Origin: Urechis unicinctus
Lineage: Eukaryota; Annelida; Polychaeta; Xenopneusta; Urechidae
NCBI GenBank assembly: GCA_034190875.2
Contig: CM067348.1
Location: forward strand, 34,566,871 to 34,630,870
Reading direction: 5' to 3'
Length of the DNA: 64,000 bases
The stretch's first letter is position 1; every line of letters begins with the position of its first letter. Under the pieces are notes generated by a model. That model saw nothing but the letters and a program-made list of their open reading frames with translations, was not told where the DNA came from and searched no databases. The translations under genes and the position numbers were made by a program. Positions 1 to 13,330 of the stretch are shown here, piece by piece.

Positions 1-1537
1 CATCTTCTTATCACTCCGTCTCTCTGAGGCCTTCTTCCGATTGTCGTTATACTATGAAGCGGCCAACTGAGAGTCAGGACAGGAGTTAAATAACATTGAA
101 TAGTTGGCAAACGATTTCATATAATAGATGAGTCAAATTGCATGTGGCAGACTGTGCATGCAAGTACTTTGCAACATGTTGCTAGCCTGTGTGATAACTG
201 TATGATACATCATAAAGTGATACGTTCGTCGATGCAAACATGAAAGCTTACAAGTTAGATATCTATATAATTAACTTAGACAATGGAAATAATAACTCTG
301 AGCGGTAAGAGGCCAGGATCAGCGATCCACCCACCATGCGAACACTTGACTTGATTCATCGGATAATCGGCTTTTATTCGAAGGTGTACGCCTGTGTTAT
401 CAGTGCAAAACAACAGGATCAACATGAATAGCAACGCCTTGACAGTAAAACATCCCGAAATAAGTTTTTGTAATACCGAAAAAAACATAGTTATCGGACA
501 AATGCATTACAGAGTTCGCTGCACAAGGGGAGATTTGATAAAACCCTGTTAGTAATTGCTTGAATCAAGTGGGTCATGTCATGTAAGTTTCGCCATCTTG
601 TAGTGACGATGTAGATGTCCATGTGTGTGCGTACCGCCTTAATCCACTACCACATGTGGATAGGTTTGCAATCGAAAACAGTAAATGTGCTGCAAATATT
701 GACCTGAGTCGGACAATTGGGGCTATGGACATTTTGAGGTATACAGTAAAGCTGCTTGACTTCACGTTGATCGGAAAAAAACTTGTGAAATCGATGCTTG
801 AAAATGGTAGAAAGGAAAGCAACGTGACAAATCCAAACCGGAATAGGGACACAAAAGAGAAATGCGGGCGCTGAGAGTTATAACACCTGACTCTTTGATT
901 ACATCTCAAATATGATGAATGTCTCTGCATATGGTTAATTTGTTCAAAATGTAGAATGTGGAATGTCAAGCAATAATGTTTCCTGCATGCACATGATGCA
1001 TGTACTTCAGCCCTATGTATTAGAGATGGTCAATGTTATTTAACTTTCTCAACAGCATAAAGCCATACATAAAGCAGTACCTCTGGTAGCGGGTATCTCT
1101 ACTACGTGGCTCGCGCGTCTATGCCACTGCCCAATAGGCCCAGTGGGTGTTTCCTATCCTCGTGCTGGTAGATAATTCATGACGGTAGGATATTCAATAC
1201 TGCAATATCTTGAGACCTATAACCAAGTGATGCCCGATGTGACTGTAATTGTTCCCATCAGATTTCCATGATACCATCAGGATGGTAAATATGTCGCGTA
1301 TATCACGATAACGATTATCTATTCATGAAATCGGGCTCGCTGCGACATTAAACAATCTATTTCCTACGTTGATGTTGCAAATTTAATTCTTGGGGGTTAA
1401 AGTGTTAAATTGTCGGCCAATGATTAAGCAATTTGTATGTGAATGGATGTGAATGAGGTTTGTTTTGCATTTTCGTTTGATACAATTTCCATCTGCAGAG
1501 ATAATGACAGCCGACCTCGGCAATTCCATGTCATTCT
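1..1537. other. No recognisable feature
   Basis: AT-rich unique-looking DNA. The open frames present are short, overlap on opposite strands and show no recognisable protein motif. No tRNA, SINE or clear tandem repeat was seen. Confidence 0.5.
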
Positions 1538-1672
1538 ATGTAAGCACCGAGTTGAGATGATTGATCTATGTAATCACCGAGTTAAGATGATCTGGGTAAG
1601 CACCGTGTTAAGATGATCTGTGTAAGCACCCAGTTAAGTTATTCAGTGTAAGCACCGAGTTAAGATGATCCG
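1538..1672. repeat. 26-bp minisatellite, about 5 copies
   Basis: Units begin at about 1540, 1570, 1596, 1622 and 1648, so the period is 26 bp after a first 30-bp unit. The core reads GTAAGCACCGAGTTAAGATG, with point changes between copies such as CGTGTT and CCAGTT. No coding frame runs through it. Confidence 0.85.
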
Positions 1673-2092
1673 GGGACGAAGAGTGGGTCCCTTTTTGAAT
1701 CATAAAAGTCACCCACTTTCCCTCTCGGGAGATTCTCTGAATACAAACAACTTATTAAAATCACTATGTGCGAAAGTGAGCGCTACGCCGTGTTTGGCTG
1801 TTTAAACTCCCTATCGGTAGCTGCTGGTAGCTACCGGTAGTGGGTTCAGGGCTATGTATTATCACAACATCTTTCATTGGGTACAGCATTCGAGGACCTA
1901 GAATTCGTTGATAGATTAAGATGCAGTAAGCATAGTATCCCTCCTAAATAAAGAAACAATACCTTAAGGAATTTGTGCATGTCGGATATATGATATTGAC
2001 AACAAGCTGGCAAGATCCTCGATGGTTTCAAGTCAAAATGTCGTTTGCTGTGGCCAGTTTTCAAAATATCCGTCAACATTTTGAAGTTAACA
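1673..2092. other. No recognisable feature
   Basis: Short unique stretch between two minisatellites. It contains a small CTACCGGTAG-type palindromic patch near 1817-1840 but nothing that can be assigned. Confidence 0.45.
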
Positions 2093-2327
2093 AGTGGTGA
2101 TAAGAATGAGGGCGATGACGTCCATAACGCAGACGAGGACGATTAACATGTGGTGATAAGAATGAAGGCGATGACGACCATAACGCGGACGAGAAAGATT
2201 AACATATGGCGATAAGAATGAGGGCGATGACGACCATAACGCGGACGAGGATGATTAACATGAGCGGTGATAAGAATGAGAGCGATGACGACCATAACGC
2301 GGACGAGGATGATTAACACGTGGTCAT
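2093..2327. repeat. 56-bp minisatellite, 4 copies
   Basis: GATAAG starts at 2099, 2155, 2211 and 2269, giving a 56-bp period (58 in the last step). Each unit carries GGCGATGACGACCATAACGC and then GACGAGGATGATTAACA. The unit is not a multiple of three, so frames that cross it shift each copy. The short ORFs here are by-products. Confidence 0.9.
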
Positions 2328-4100
2328 CTATTAAATGGTATCTCAAGCCAGATTACATTTATTTATATTTGTGTTACTGTACCTATGTTTTGATATATGA
2401 TATAATGGATTTTCTCATAAGGCGCTTATTTGGATTATGGGTAGATGCTATCTGGAGTTTATTTGTCATAATGGATGACACTTATGCCTGAGATTTTCTG
2501 CCGTTTAGGATTATACACTACCTACACAGCACAGCAATATAGAAACTTTAAAACACCTGACAAATAGTTCTTATATTTTGCAACCATTTGGCGCTGTATG
2601 TAAAATATTTCCTTATATCCAAAAGTACATTGATTATTAGGTCGTATTGAAGAAGAAGCTGAGCTTCAGTTGCGCTTTACTGTACGTGGTTTAACACCAG
2701 GGGTTCTCCTCAGTGGAGCATTATTAACAAGTCGATGCTTCGTTTTTGCAGTATTGATTGCTTCGAGCCTTTTAGCAGCAGATTTATCAAATGCGTTTTG
2801 GTAAAATATATCAATCTTGTATATTAAACAATTCATAGCTCTACTGGGACCAGAGATAAATTCACAGCTATAATTTTGTTTCACCATTTCTCATTTTGGT
2901 TATTGGCAATGATTATACTTTACATCCAGGTTTATGTTTCGAGCTTTTGCTGCAATAAGCCAGTTGAACAATCAAGTTTTGTGGAAATGTTCTTGTCAAC
3001 CAACCTAAATAAACCCAGTAACGAGATGAGCGCTTCAGAGGGTCGTTGTGCTGTGATAAAGCGGCTGACGTATGCTCCCGGAGGTTACCGGATATGCGTC
3101 ACACGGGCGTAACAGCGGATCGACGGTGGTTATCTACTCCGACATTAACAAGTAACAGGACAAGAGAGACTTTGACTCAAAGTAGGCTTTTCTTGACAAA
3201 TAACACCCACATAGAACTCATAGTCTAACGAATTCCACGCGGCGACCACATGCAACCTGAACTAAACTCACACGGTGTCTTACCATTGGTTTGGCTCGTC
3301 ACATTTGACCTACATTTACTAGGTTATGGAAGCTATTGTAATGTTTTGATCTGTACCCCTGTAAGCCAATTTATTCCACGCACGTGCCTAGTCCATTGCT
3401 GTTTAGGCATCTGGGTAAAGATACTCACCCAGCTCACCACGTGAGCTAACGAGAAGACCAGGTTTGCCGTCAGGGGCGTGTTTGGATTTCTTACTGCTCT
3501 GATGTTGGTAACTTGTTTTACCATCGGGTCGTTCTACAGCTTCAGCTCGCGATGAGCAGAGCCCACAGGGTTACAGATCAGCTGTTAAGACGCGGATTAT
3601 ATGACTGCATGACCATAAATATATCACAACATCATATTGACCCTGTATACATTATGATGCATACAGTGTGAACAGAGTCATCACCAATGATCGAGTTCTT
3701 GGGAAAATTGGTTCAACATTGACATATGCACGTTCAAAAAGATACGTAACGTTGTTTCCAAGAACCAGCTGCAAGTTAACTACAATTAAAACAAGGATAA
3801 CTCAATTACAATAACTCATTAGTGTTACGAAAAGAAAGTTGACGACAAGATGTTATGATTCTGGGCGACTCTTAACGGATGTCGCTCCTGCTTGACAGAC
3901 ATTGATTACATTATCCCTTACCATGGCCGGGTCCGAGCCCGACGTCAGTGCATCTAGGTAACTCTTATGTCAGGCCGCTTCCTTAACCAAACGTCCCTGT
4001 GACCACCAGTAAATAGCAGTTATTGGTCATTACTTGAGTCCAGAGTCAAGTCATAATGTTGTGCTGTTACGTGATGAATTCTTACAGATAAGATGTGCTT
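2328..4100. other. No recognisable feature
   Basis: About 1.8 kb of unique-looking DNA. Several ORFs of 60-78 codons overlap on both strands with no family resemblance, as expected by chance. Confidence 0.45.
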
Positions 4101-4194
4101 CTACAAAGTAACAACAATGACATGCTGTCGCATTCTGGCACTTTGTATAGAGTAACAACGACGACAGGCTGTCGCGTTCTGGCACTTTCTACAT
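4101..4194. repeat. 44-bp tandem duplication, 2 copies
   Basis: AGTAACAAC starts at 4107 and again at 4151. Both copies continue into a GACA.GCTGTCGC.TTCTGGCACTTT block. The two units differ at only a few positions, so the duplication is fairly young. Confidence 0.85.
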
Positions 4195-5333
4195 CAATGA
4201 TTCCAACATATATCGTCTTGTTACATAGTGCGAGTAAATGACTGAAAATACTTAGTGGATTGGATAGTTTTTTGTAACCGACCTGAGCTGACCTGCGGTT
4301 TTCACTTCTTATTAATTATTACTCCAAATATCCCCATTGGATCGCTATTTTAAATAATCGACAGCTTGTTAAAGGGATATATTTGGTATAAAACATTTCA
4401 TCCACCGAATTTCTACTAAAATATCAAAGCTCGAGTCGAATCGGTGACCCCAGTTGTCATATTGGCCTCAGTAAAATTATATTTCTTATTCTTGACAAGG
4501 CGTGTATTGTAACCTATATAGACACTACAACACATCCGTAGTTAAAAAAGGGGCGAAGTTTGAGTGAATATACCAGAAAATGGCAGCTACAGATGCACAG
4601 CTTCTGGTCCATATAGCTATTCGTTTGTTAACAATATTCAAACGCCGTTACAGTGCGCCTTCATCTATTAATCATCAGTTAAATGTTCTTCTTAATAGCA
4701 CGAAACGATTGTTCCCGAATTGTTTGAGCAACTGCATAAATATAAAAGTAAAATAAAGATTGCACCAAATTGTCGAAAAGTGACTTAGCAACCATTAAAT
4801 TCAGCTTTGTAGTATGTATTTATGGGTATGTGACCATCTCTGTGAAGCCTTCATCCAAATAGCGGATCCTCTCCTATACGATTATTTATTGTTCTGTTGA
4901 ATTATTAATTTACAATTGCATAGGTATCGCCAATATTTGCCAAATCCAATGTTCACTTAATTTGCAATGATTCGTCTGACGCGAGACATAGAAGGGGTTT
5001 CATATAACAATGTCGAGAAGGTAATTAGGGAAAAAAGGAAACAAATAAACTGATTCTGTCGTGTCATAACACACTGGCTGCGGCGATACTGCCAAGAGAT
5101 CTAAAAGAACATTCGACCAAGCGTTTCTAGACAAGTTCATTTAGTTTTTGACAATGACATTTGATAATGATAAATATTTTCTGTCCAGTGATATACTGTG
5201 TCTTCTGTCCGGCATGCCTGCATACATACGTAGACGTATTATTATCTAATTCTTAACAGTTTTGTTGAAGTGTTTAATATCAATACGATGGTCCAATATT
5301 GAATATCGGGTGATCAAGTTAGGTTGACCTGTG
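4195..5333. other. No recognisable feature
   Basis: AT-rich unique sequence with no repeat, RNA gene or plausible coding region that I can support. Confidence 0.45.
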
Positions 5334-5334
5334 A

Positions 5335-5432
<98 letters not shown>

Positions 5433-5637
5433 ATATATATATAGATATATATTATATATATCTAGAGAGATATATCTAGATATATATAGAGATATAGAGA
5501 GAGAGAAAGAGAGAGTCTCTCTCTCTCTGTCTCCCTCTCTCTCTCTCTCTCTCTCCCTCTCTCTCTCTCTTCTATCTCTATCTCTATATATATCTCTCTC
5601 TCTCTCTATATCTCTATATATATATATTTGCATATAT
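5334..5637. repeat. Compound (TA)n / (GA)n / (CT)n microsatellite
   Basis: About 130 bp of (TA)n broken by single GA steps is followed by AGAGAG and CTCTCT blocks (about 5466-5600) and a short TA tail. The purine-pyrimidine blocks are partly self-complementary and could fold back. The apparent 126-residue minus-strand ORF across it is a Y-I / R-E repeat artefact. Confidence 0.95.
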
Positions 5638-6140
5638 ATGGTTGCAAAGCTACTTTGTAAAGGGTTAGGACTCCATCGACACTTAGAGTAAAATAGCATA
5701 AAATCAGCCCAGCTCGAGTCCTTTCCAAATATGCGGACTTCATAGGATGTCAGTCACTTAAGTTTGATCTCCCGTCAGCTTTTCGCTCTTCTTCCCTCCT
5801 TTATATCATCACTGCATTGCTCTATCTCTATATTGCATTGCTTTACCTATATGGTTCATTCACTATATATATCTGACAAACACTGCATGTTTGGTATCAA
5901 TGGATGTACTAGGACTTATAAAAATACGTTTATTAAGCAACCAAGAAAGCCACGCTTTAACCTATCACTGTAGTACAATTCTGCTGTTTCCAGACTGGGT
6001 GGATAACAGTGATGTGGGGCGTTGATTTGCATATAAAGTATTCAGAGTTGTTCTTTGTGCACAGCCGCCATATGCATGTGGCAGGCAAGCAATGCCAACA
6101 TAGGAAATGGATGTAATGTAGCTGTGCACAAATACTTATG
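5638..6140. other. No recognisable feature
   Basis: Unique-looking AT-rich DNA with two overlapping short ORFs on opposite strands and no protein motif. Confidence 0.4.
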
Positions 6141-6260
6141 TTTCTAAATGACACTGTGTGTTTGTGTCATTTAGAGTTATCATATTAATCTTTCTCTAAT
6201 TAACCAAATTAATCACCTTCTTTCCGAATGGAGCTGTATGTTTGTGTCATTTAGAGTTAT
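6141..6260. repeat. 80-bp offset direct duplication
   Basis: A 22-bp exact direct repeat (TGTTTGTGTCATTTAGAGTT plus AT) lies at 6159-6180 and 6239-6260. The 20 bp to its left (TTTCTAAATGACACTG against TTTCCGAATGGAGCTG) are also alike, so this is a partly diverged local duplication. Confidence 0.8.
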
Positions 6261-8229
6261 AACGGACACTGATAGGACGAGAAAAGAGGTGGGTTGCTGA
6301 ACTGATCAGTGTCACGAATGCCGTAAAATGCTGACGCTTAACCATGCAGGACCATTGTAGTCAATGCCTCTATTCGACAACAATTACTGGTTCCATTGAT
6401 TAATGAACAACAGGAGTATACCAATGCAGTGGCATATAGCCCACAAAACGTTTTCCGTTGAATTAACGAATTCATTGTATTCAACGCTATTAGTGTTGGA
6501 GCACATGTACCAGAAGAAGCCCCATTGAATAAAAGACCTTGATTAGAAAGCTATTTACTTCATTTTCTACCGGATTGCCTCAAAGAGGCAGTTAAGCATT
6601 TACGGAAGTAAATTGTTGCCGTTCTACAACACATACGGCGGTTTGATCGGTGTTTTAAAAAGGAAACTACCCCAATAATTCACGACACAGAGAATATGAA
6701 TATTCTTTGCTGTAGTTGATGGGTTTATCTAACCTAGGCTGTACAAAATATTGCATGCAACAGCAACAACTGCAAAAATCTGCACATAACAGTGAGCCTA
6801 TGAAGATATATCATTAAGTTAAGTTTTGTCATGTAATCGAAACTTACCTTTTGCCATGTTTGATGTATCACATGACGGTTAATTCACACCCAGTAAGTTC
6901 AATTGCCCATGTAACATTAATAGATAGTGCATTTGGTCAGTGCAAAATTTGGCAAAATTGTGTCACACTTGTTCATGCACCGAGAACATATTTCACATTT
7001 TCTATTGCATTGTCACTAACCTGAATGTCAAATGCAAGGTATTTTCTCACCCTGCCTCGGTGTAAATGTAGTTGCAAATTTAAATGCAATGGCTGAACAC
7101 GCAGCTATAATTGTACAAAATTAAGCAGTAGTATTTTTTTTCTGACTCATCACTCAGGATTTGCTGGACCAACTTCATATATATCACTCTTATTTTTACG
7201 ATTTATGAATTTCAATAAAATTACACTCCTACACCCATACCTTTATCTCGTCAAAATTGTGAGGTATATATATTTGGCGTGGAAGAGCTAACGTTTATGT
7301 AATTGGTTCTCTTATAGAAATTGCACATTACCATTGATTGACATAAGCCGAGCTTGTAATTGATACTGTTAAATGACATTTTATGTTGCTTAAATACAAC
7401 ATGTCACATAAGTTGCTAAGAGTTTCTTTAATAACATAGTGGGTATCAGATACTGTGTCGTATGCAGTAGGCTTTGGCATTAAGCATTATGTCATTCGAT
7501 GCAATTTAATGAAATTCATTACTCTTTTCCTCCGGTGAGACTACGTCAACATTAAGTATTCAGTCATGATTGATAAATGTGGGTTTCGGAATAGATTGGC
7601 ATATTTATATGGCACGCAACACAACAATGCGTCCAACAATACTCCCAATACCCTTATTAGCGCCACTTGCGGCTAGGTCTACATTTCAATGTTCACCCTC
7701 AACACTTCACCGTATGGATGGACACTTGATTTGTATGAGTACATCGTAATAAAGTTTAAGTTGATTCCTGACATCTAGGTACTTGTCAGCAGATTGCTTT
7801 GTTCTTCTCCGTATTAACATGTGACATACGTACATTGTAGGGATGTGTAAAGAATAATGCTCACTTTAACTATTTTGTGGAACCCCGATTGGTCATTCAT
7901 GGATATCTTTAGTTTATACACGATATTTTTGTAAGCTTATCATATTTTCAGGCATATGAGTCAATGTCAATATGAAGCGATCTTCGTCAATTTCTTTCTG
8001 TCAATTTACATGTGGCTGCAACTTAAACATTGTCATATGCTGCAACAAGCAAGGCCGTCGGACAGTTTAGAATAAGTTCGGTTTATTTCCTGTGCGTGTT
8101 ATTGCTGCCATTACGTTCAAAACCACCAAATTCTCATTTTAATCGGCCTACCCATTAACTGTCCGTGCATCAGACAATAATAATTAACTGATGTCAGAAA
8201 TTTTGGATTTAACGAGAAAGAAAATATAA
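6261..8229. other. No recognisable feature
   Basis: About 2 kb of AT-rich unique-looking DNA. It has very few open frames, none of which reach ordinary gene length. Confidence 0.45.
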
Positions 8230-10269
8230 ATAGACACAGATCAGTAATCAGTTGGATGACTGCACTGCTAATCTTTTGTAAGAGTAGCACGTTCCAGACA
8301 CGTTAAGCAAAGCAATTGACTGAAGTGCTGAGGCATTTTTGCCTTTCAGCATGGATGGCTGATTATATCATACATATAATTGAAAACCGCTTTAGCTGAT
8401 GGTATTTGGAGATTTATTAGCACCAAATACAAAGATAACGGTAGCATGGGGTAGTAAATCCGACAGATGTGCAATTTCCCGATGTTAGAGATAAACATTG
8501 AGGCACCAAGCCTTGAAGGGTAGACATAATAATAATTCCACAGCATGCACTCACATACAAAGTGACTGCAGCATCGTGTGTAGCAGTTATGCATTTTTGT
8601 GCACATAAATATTCTCAAGCACGAAACGACCCAGACTTGACGTGCTATGCATTGTCCATGTTGGCCGAGAGGCGCGGGAGTGTCGGGATGAGGATACCAT
8701 ATGTAATAGCATATAAGTAGATAATGTAACGCCAAGTGAGGGTCGATGCGAGTTGGGCGACGTGCTACGATGTTACATTGAAAGTCGTCATTGAAATAAT
8801 CGTTAACACAGCACAGGATTGAAATATTGCCTTCCGGATTCCAGAATACGGTGATGTAGGCGCACACGGTAATAAACAGCTGTGTAATTATTTGCCTTGC
8901 GTATAATAGATGACCTAGGCAGGATATTAGAGATGATAAAATTCTCTTCTGTTCTCTTCTGTATATCAAATGGAATTCGTTGATATCAACGCTTTGCGCT
9001 CTCATCCGTCTCCTTTTGCATAATTCCTTCCGCACCAACACTCCCTGGATGACTCATCCAATATCTTGTGTATTTGTTGGCACAAGGTTTTGAAGGCAAC
9101 AGGCCTTATGGCACTTATAATTACCGTAGATTAGATCGTCAACAATGCGATATGGAGGGTACAGTACCTTTATCTGGCGTCATCAGAAGATCCCTTTTAG
9201 CTGTCTGCCGAGATAGGCTGTCAGAGCCACTGCTCTGCTAACCCGGCTAACGTCTTAATGAGCTGCTCGTCCCTCTGTCTGCTTCTGGTGCAAGTAAATT
9301 AATTGTTATGGATGAGATAAAAACTAAAAGTTCTAATCAATCAAAATTATCGTTAGAGAACAACTGACTGCGTTTATATAGGACCGCGCCGTTACGACCA
9401 ATATGGTTAAAAGCCTCCACATCAGTTCGCCATCGCAAAGGGACAATCCACGATGTACAGGAAGCACAACGGAAGGTTCTGCTTGGCCATCTTTGCTTAT
9501 GTTCGATATTTTAGCATTGCAAGACATAGTAAGGTGTCATGACCGTTTCACAATTTCTTGCGTGCTGCATCCCATGGCCAAGGAGCAATTGAAGGTGAAC
9601 AAGATGGCTCTGGAATAATGGATGTTACCGTGCTCGATTGTTCTTCGATATTTTACCGGGTGCAGATAAGCGCAGTACTGTGTGGAACGACACTGTGGTA
9701 AGTGAAGCTGGCCTTGTGACAGGGGGTGCTGATATGAAGATTTTCGTTGTTTTATGTACGCACACATGCATGACTCACATCAGGCTCTGAACTCAGCCGA
9801 TGTTCGACACTGAGCCATCCAAAGAGCGTCCTATAGGCCTTTTCATTGCATGTCGATCAACCATGATTGGGTGTGCGGGGGTTAACTGTCCGGGTCGTTA
9901 CTATGCAGTCCCAGATGACGTCATGTGCACCATATTTTGCCTCATCCATCGCGCAGTTTACGGTCCATGTAATGAATTGCTAGAGGTGAGATAGTACGAT
10001 AAATACGGGGGAAGTTGATCAGCTTATCACTCCATATTGTTATTTGAATACATTTGACGGCAAAGTCATCAGATATCATTCGACATCAGATACACTGGGC
10101 ACCGCAATCATGATCAACGCTGTTGATAGCATCTAAAACACACGGCCGCATCGACCTAGAAAACCATATAATACTAGTTCATGTCCTCTACCATTTTCAG
10201 TAAGTAATTAACTAATAGGTTATAACAAAAAAGATCACAAATGCCAATGATTATCCCAGAGCACCAACA

Positions 10270-10570
10270 GCCGATTAACTGGGCCATGCCATTTCAAACT
10301 CACGTGTAGGAGAAATCCGAGCTAACGTGATGTGCTACAGATTGGGCCCCCGCAATGACCTCTCCACTCAACCACCAGCATTTTATTATCCATCGACACG
10401 AGTCGCAACCCACGGCGAAAGGTTTCCACCCTTATTATGACCCTCTTACGACACGCAGGGGGATAATGTGGGTCTATTCTCATCCCTGACTAACAGGGTG
10501 AGCCGTGTTAAGGAATCCAGCCCACGGTTTGTACATTCTTTTCGTCGCTTTGCTTTGCCAGGAATACAAT
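10270..10570 (-). mobile_element. Degenerate SINE-like element (minus strand)
   Basis: Read on the minus strand, the core CCCTGCGTGTCGTAAGAGG (from plus-strand 10447-10465) matches a motif I remember from abundant short elements of gastropods and other lophotrochozoans (CGTGTCGTAAGAGGCGAC). The surrounding 300 bp are more GC-rich than the flanks. Copy B of the duplication seems to lack it, which fits an insertion into copy A after duplication. Its ends and any target-site duplication are not clear. The family assignment comes from memory of the motif only. Confidence 0.45.
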
Positions 10571-12448
10571 AAGTTACAAGGTTAAATCCGTGATAAATTA
10601 GCAGCCAATGGTTGTTAAATAAAGTCAACATTAATATCATTCTGTAGGAGAATACGCACCATAACAATAGTGTATAATACAGGCAATATTTGTCATGCTC
10701 AATTGTCGAATACCTGGTTCGGCTAAGGAATGAGGTCTTATTTGCTCACTATATACACACTCCTAAATACCTGTGTAAATTAAGCAGCCATTTTGTTCCC
10801 TCGCAAATTGATTGTCATTTTCTTGGGCCCCTTAAACACTGTCGCAGGGTGACTTTATGTGCGATGCTATATTGCTTTGCGTGATGCCGAAAACATTTCC
10901 TTGCACGTTCTTTCCGATTGAAGAGGTAGTGACAGGAAGCTTATTTTGTTGCATGCATCTCGCTGAAATGCAAGGGAATGAGATAAAAACGGTGGGGAGG
11001 AGGTGCGGGACGGGGGTTGTATGACGAGGAAACTATTCAAACCTGATAATGGAAAACATTCTATCGGCAATAACGTATGGAAGCTGTGATAATATATTGG
11101 TCGGTTATTCGTTTAGTGCATTACGTGGTTACAACCTATGCAATAGATTCGATTTACGGGCGAGAAAATGATTGCGATAACAAACAAGATCGATCTGCGA
11201 ATAAAAATAAATATGGGTCGGGTCTCATATGTAACACGTTGAGGTTTAAAAATATTGACCGACTTTTATTCACACCATAGAACCATTGCATGGTCATTGT
11301 TCCAGAATTGATTTTTCAAATAACAACTGATTCATAATCACCATTTTAGAGAAGCATATTCCAGAAAACAATCATTGAATTCTGTCTTAAGTTATTCTGT
11401 TCGGAATTTGGCAGTCATAATCTTTATTTCTACGCGTAATAGTTTGTTTGTTTATCGTGGTCCTGTAGATAGAGCTAATGCATAAAATGTGGTATAAAGT
11501 GTTGCCGCGTCAGGGACTCATTGCCCGCAGTATATCGGGGAAATCCCCTAGGGGACATGTAGGGTACAAGGCGTGTAATTCCATCGGCTGAGCGACATCA
11601 TTCACGCAGTCTAATCAGAACACATTTCTTAGAAACGTTTTATCAAAAAGTTTAGTGGCTTGATACTCTTATTGGGTCTTATTGTGGAAATCACCTGGGT
11701 GTGTTGGTTCTGTCACTCACCACTCACATAGCCTACTGATCCTGCCTCCGCTATCCGAAACATTATTAATTGGGGAAGCAGACTGTCATTTGATCAGTCA
11801 CAAGAATCGATGCATCTGCAAATAATAGGCTTTGTGTTTAGTTTCTTAAGTCACTAGAAGTTTCATTCTGCTGATAGTTGCCTTTGTATATCATTGCGAT
11901 CTTTTCAATAAAAATCATTTTCATTGACATGAAGCCATCAAAGCCTACCACAGGTACAAGCTTCGCAATGACGATTTTCTGAAACTTATGCGTTTCCCTT
12001 GGTCGGAATGAACTGGCAAAGAAGTACTTATTATGATAAAGATATGTCATTCCTAACATTTTGTGCAAAATGTGTTCTTTTGATAACAATTGATCGGTCC
12101 AATATTTTGATTAAGATTTTACATGAGCTGTGATGTTGATTAATGTCATATATTGCAATTTAGGACCATTGCCGCAGTCAGTTAATAAAAATATTACACT
12201 TTGCTCAGGATTTAAGGGACAGGTACTTATATAATGGACAAGTCAGGTCCTAATTGGCTGTATATCATCGAATGCTATCTTACAGTCAATATGCAGAGAG
12301 TAATAATCATGTTAATTGGCCGTCACACTAGCCAAAACATTTTTAAGTGCCTTGATAAAACAATGAGAGAGTCATTAGTGTTGAACATGATAGCTGTTAT
12401 ATAGATGTTGACCGCAAAATAGAAGCCAGTTAAAGTGTCGATCCTACA

Positions 12449-12492
12449 AGCAATTAGCCGCAGCCACGTGACTGGAATAACAGATAATGCCC
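12449..12492. promoter_or_regulatory. Conserved block with E-box CACGTG and GATAA
   Basis: This stretch is nearly identical to 19451-19492 in copy B although the flanks have diverged strongly. It holds CAATTAGCCGCA, CACGTG (12465-12470) and AACAGATAA (about 12479-12487). E-box and GATA-type words are common transcription-factor sites. A regulatory role is inferred from conservation between duplicates and is not shown. Confidence 0.3.
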
Positions 12493-13330
12493 GGGAGCAA
12501 ATAGTATTTCCTGCAATTCCAGCGCAAAGTAAATGTTTATCTTTTAGTGAGTAAATGCAAAACAAATATTGCTGCTATCTTAAAAGGACAGTTTGTTGTT
12601 CGGTCTCGCTAGCTACGCCCATAGCGTTGATGTATTGAAAATTTATATACTTCAATGTGTTTGCTGGTGGAAAGCAATTCGGGGCCGAAAGTATTTCTTA
12701 GGCTTTATGTGTTAGTTATCTCTTGATCACGCGGGTGATATGGTGCAAAACTAGCGTATCAGTTTTGTACATTATTATACTGAATCATATGTATCAATAT
12801 AAATTTCTAGTTTAGGATAACGAATGATTAGCTGTGTTTTTTCAATGTTTGATTGCATAAATGTTTTTGTCGGATTGTGATACGATGCGTTTTGGTTTAT
12901 TCATATCAACAGTTTGAGCATGACGAACATTCGGGCTGGGAACTCACTTTTAATGATTCTTATTCCGTAATATAGTATATTGTAGTTTTGCCCGTGTTTC
13001 GTACGTTATCCTTGTCATGTTTGTTGTTCTTTAGACAGAGCGTGTTGTGTGGCTTTGCTAATGTTATGATTTCGTATCTTAGCAATATACCGGGGAGATA
13101 TGTTAATACTATGACTTCTCGATAAGGAACACGCTACCAGATAACCTTCAGCAAGCAAAACACCAGCATGAGAAAACCTCTGTTTATAACACTTGCAATA
13201 ACAATAACATACACACTAGTTTTTGTCTCAACTATGCATATCGATTGTTCCTTATCCACGTGTTGTTCATGTGAAACAATGGTACTCTTATCATGCGCCA
13301 TCTAAGCCACTATGATCGCTACTGCTTGAT

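Noticed and set aside
574..969. 131-codon minus-strand ORF overlapping an 83-codon plus ORF
   Set aside because: No motif; opposed overlapping frames and low complexity F/S-rich content suggest chance.
5319..5699. Y/I and R/E repeat protein of 126 residues
   Set aside because: It is a translation of a TA/GA/CT microsatellite. The same applies to frames at 22027-22332, 56550-56822, 57322-57652 and 61481-61903.
8346..9041. 231-codon minus-strand ORF, the longest outside simple repeats
   Set aside because: It lies in duplication copy A; the matching part of copy B has a one-base length difference near 18130 and no long frame. Residues are rich in Y, C, I and H without domain pattern.
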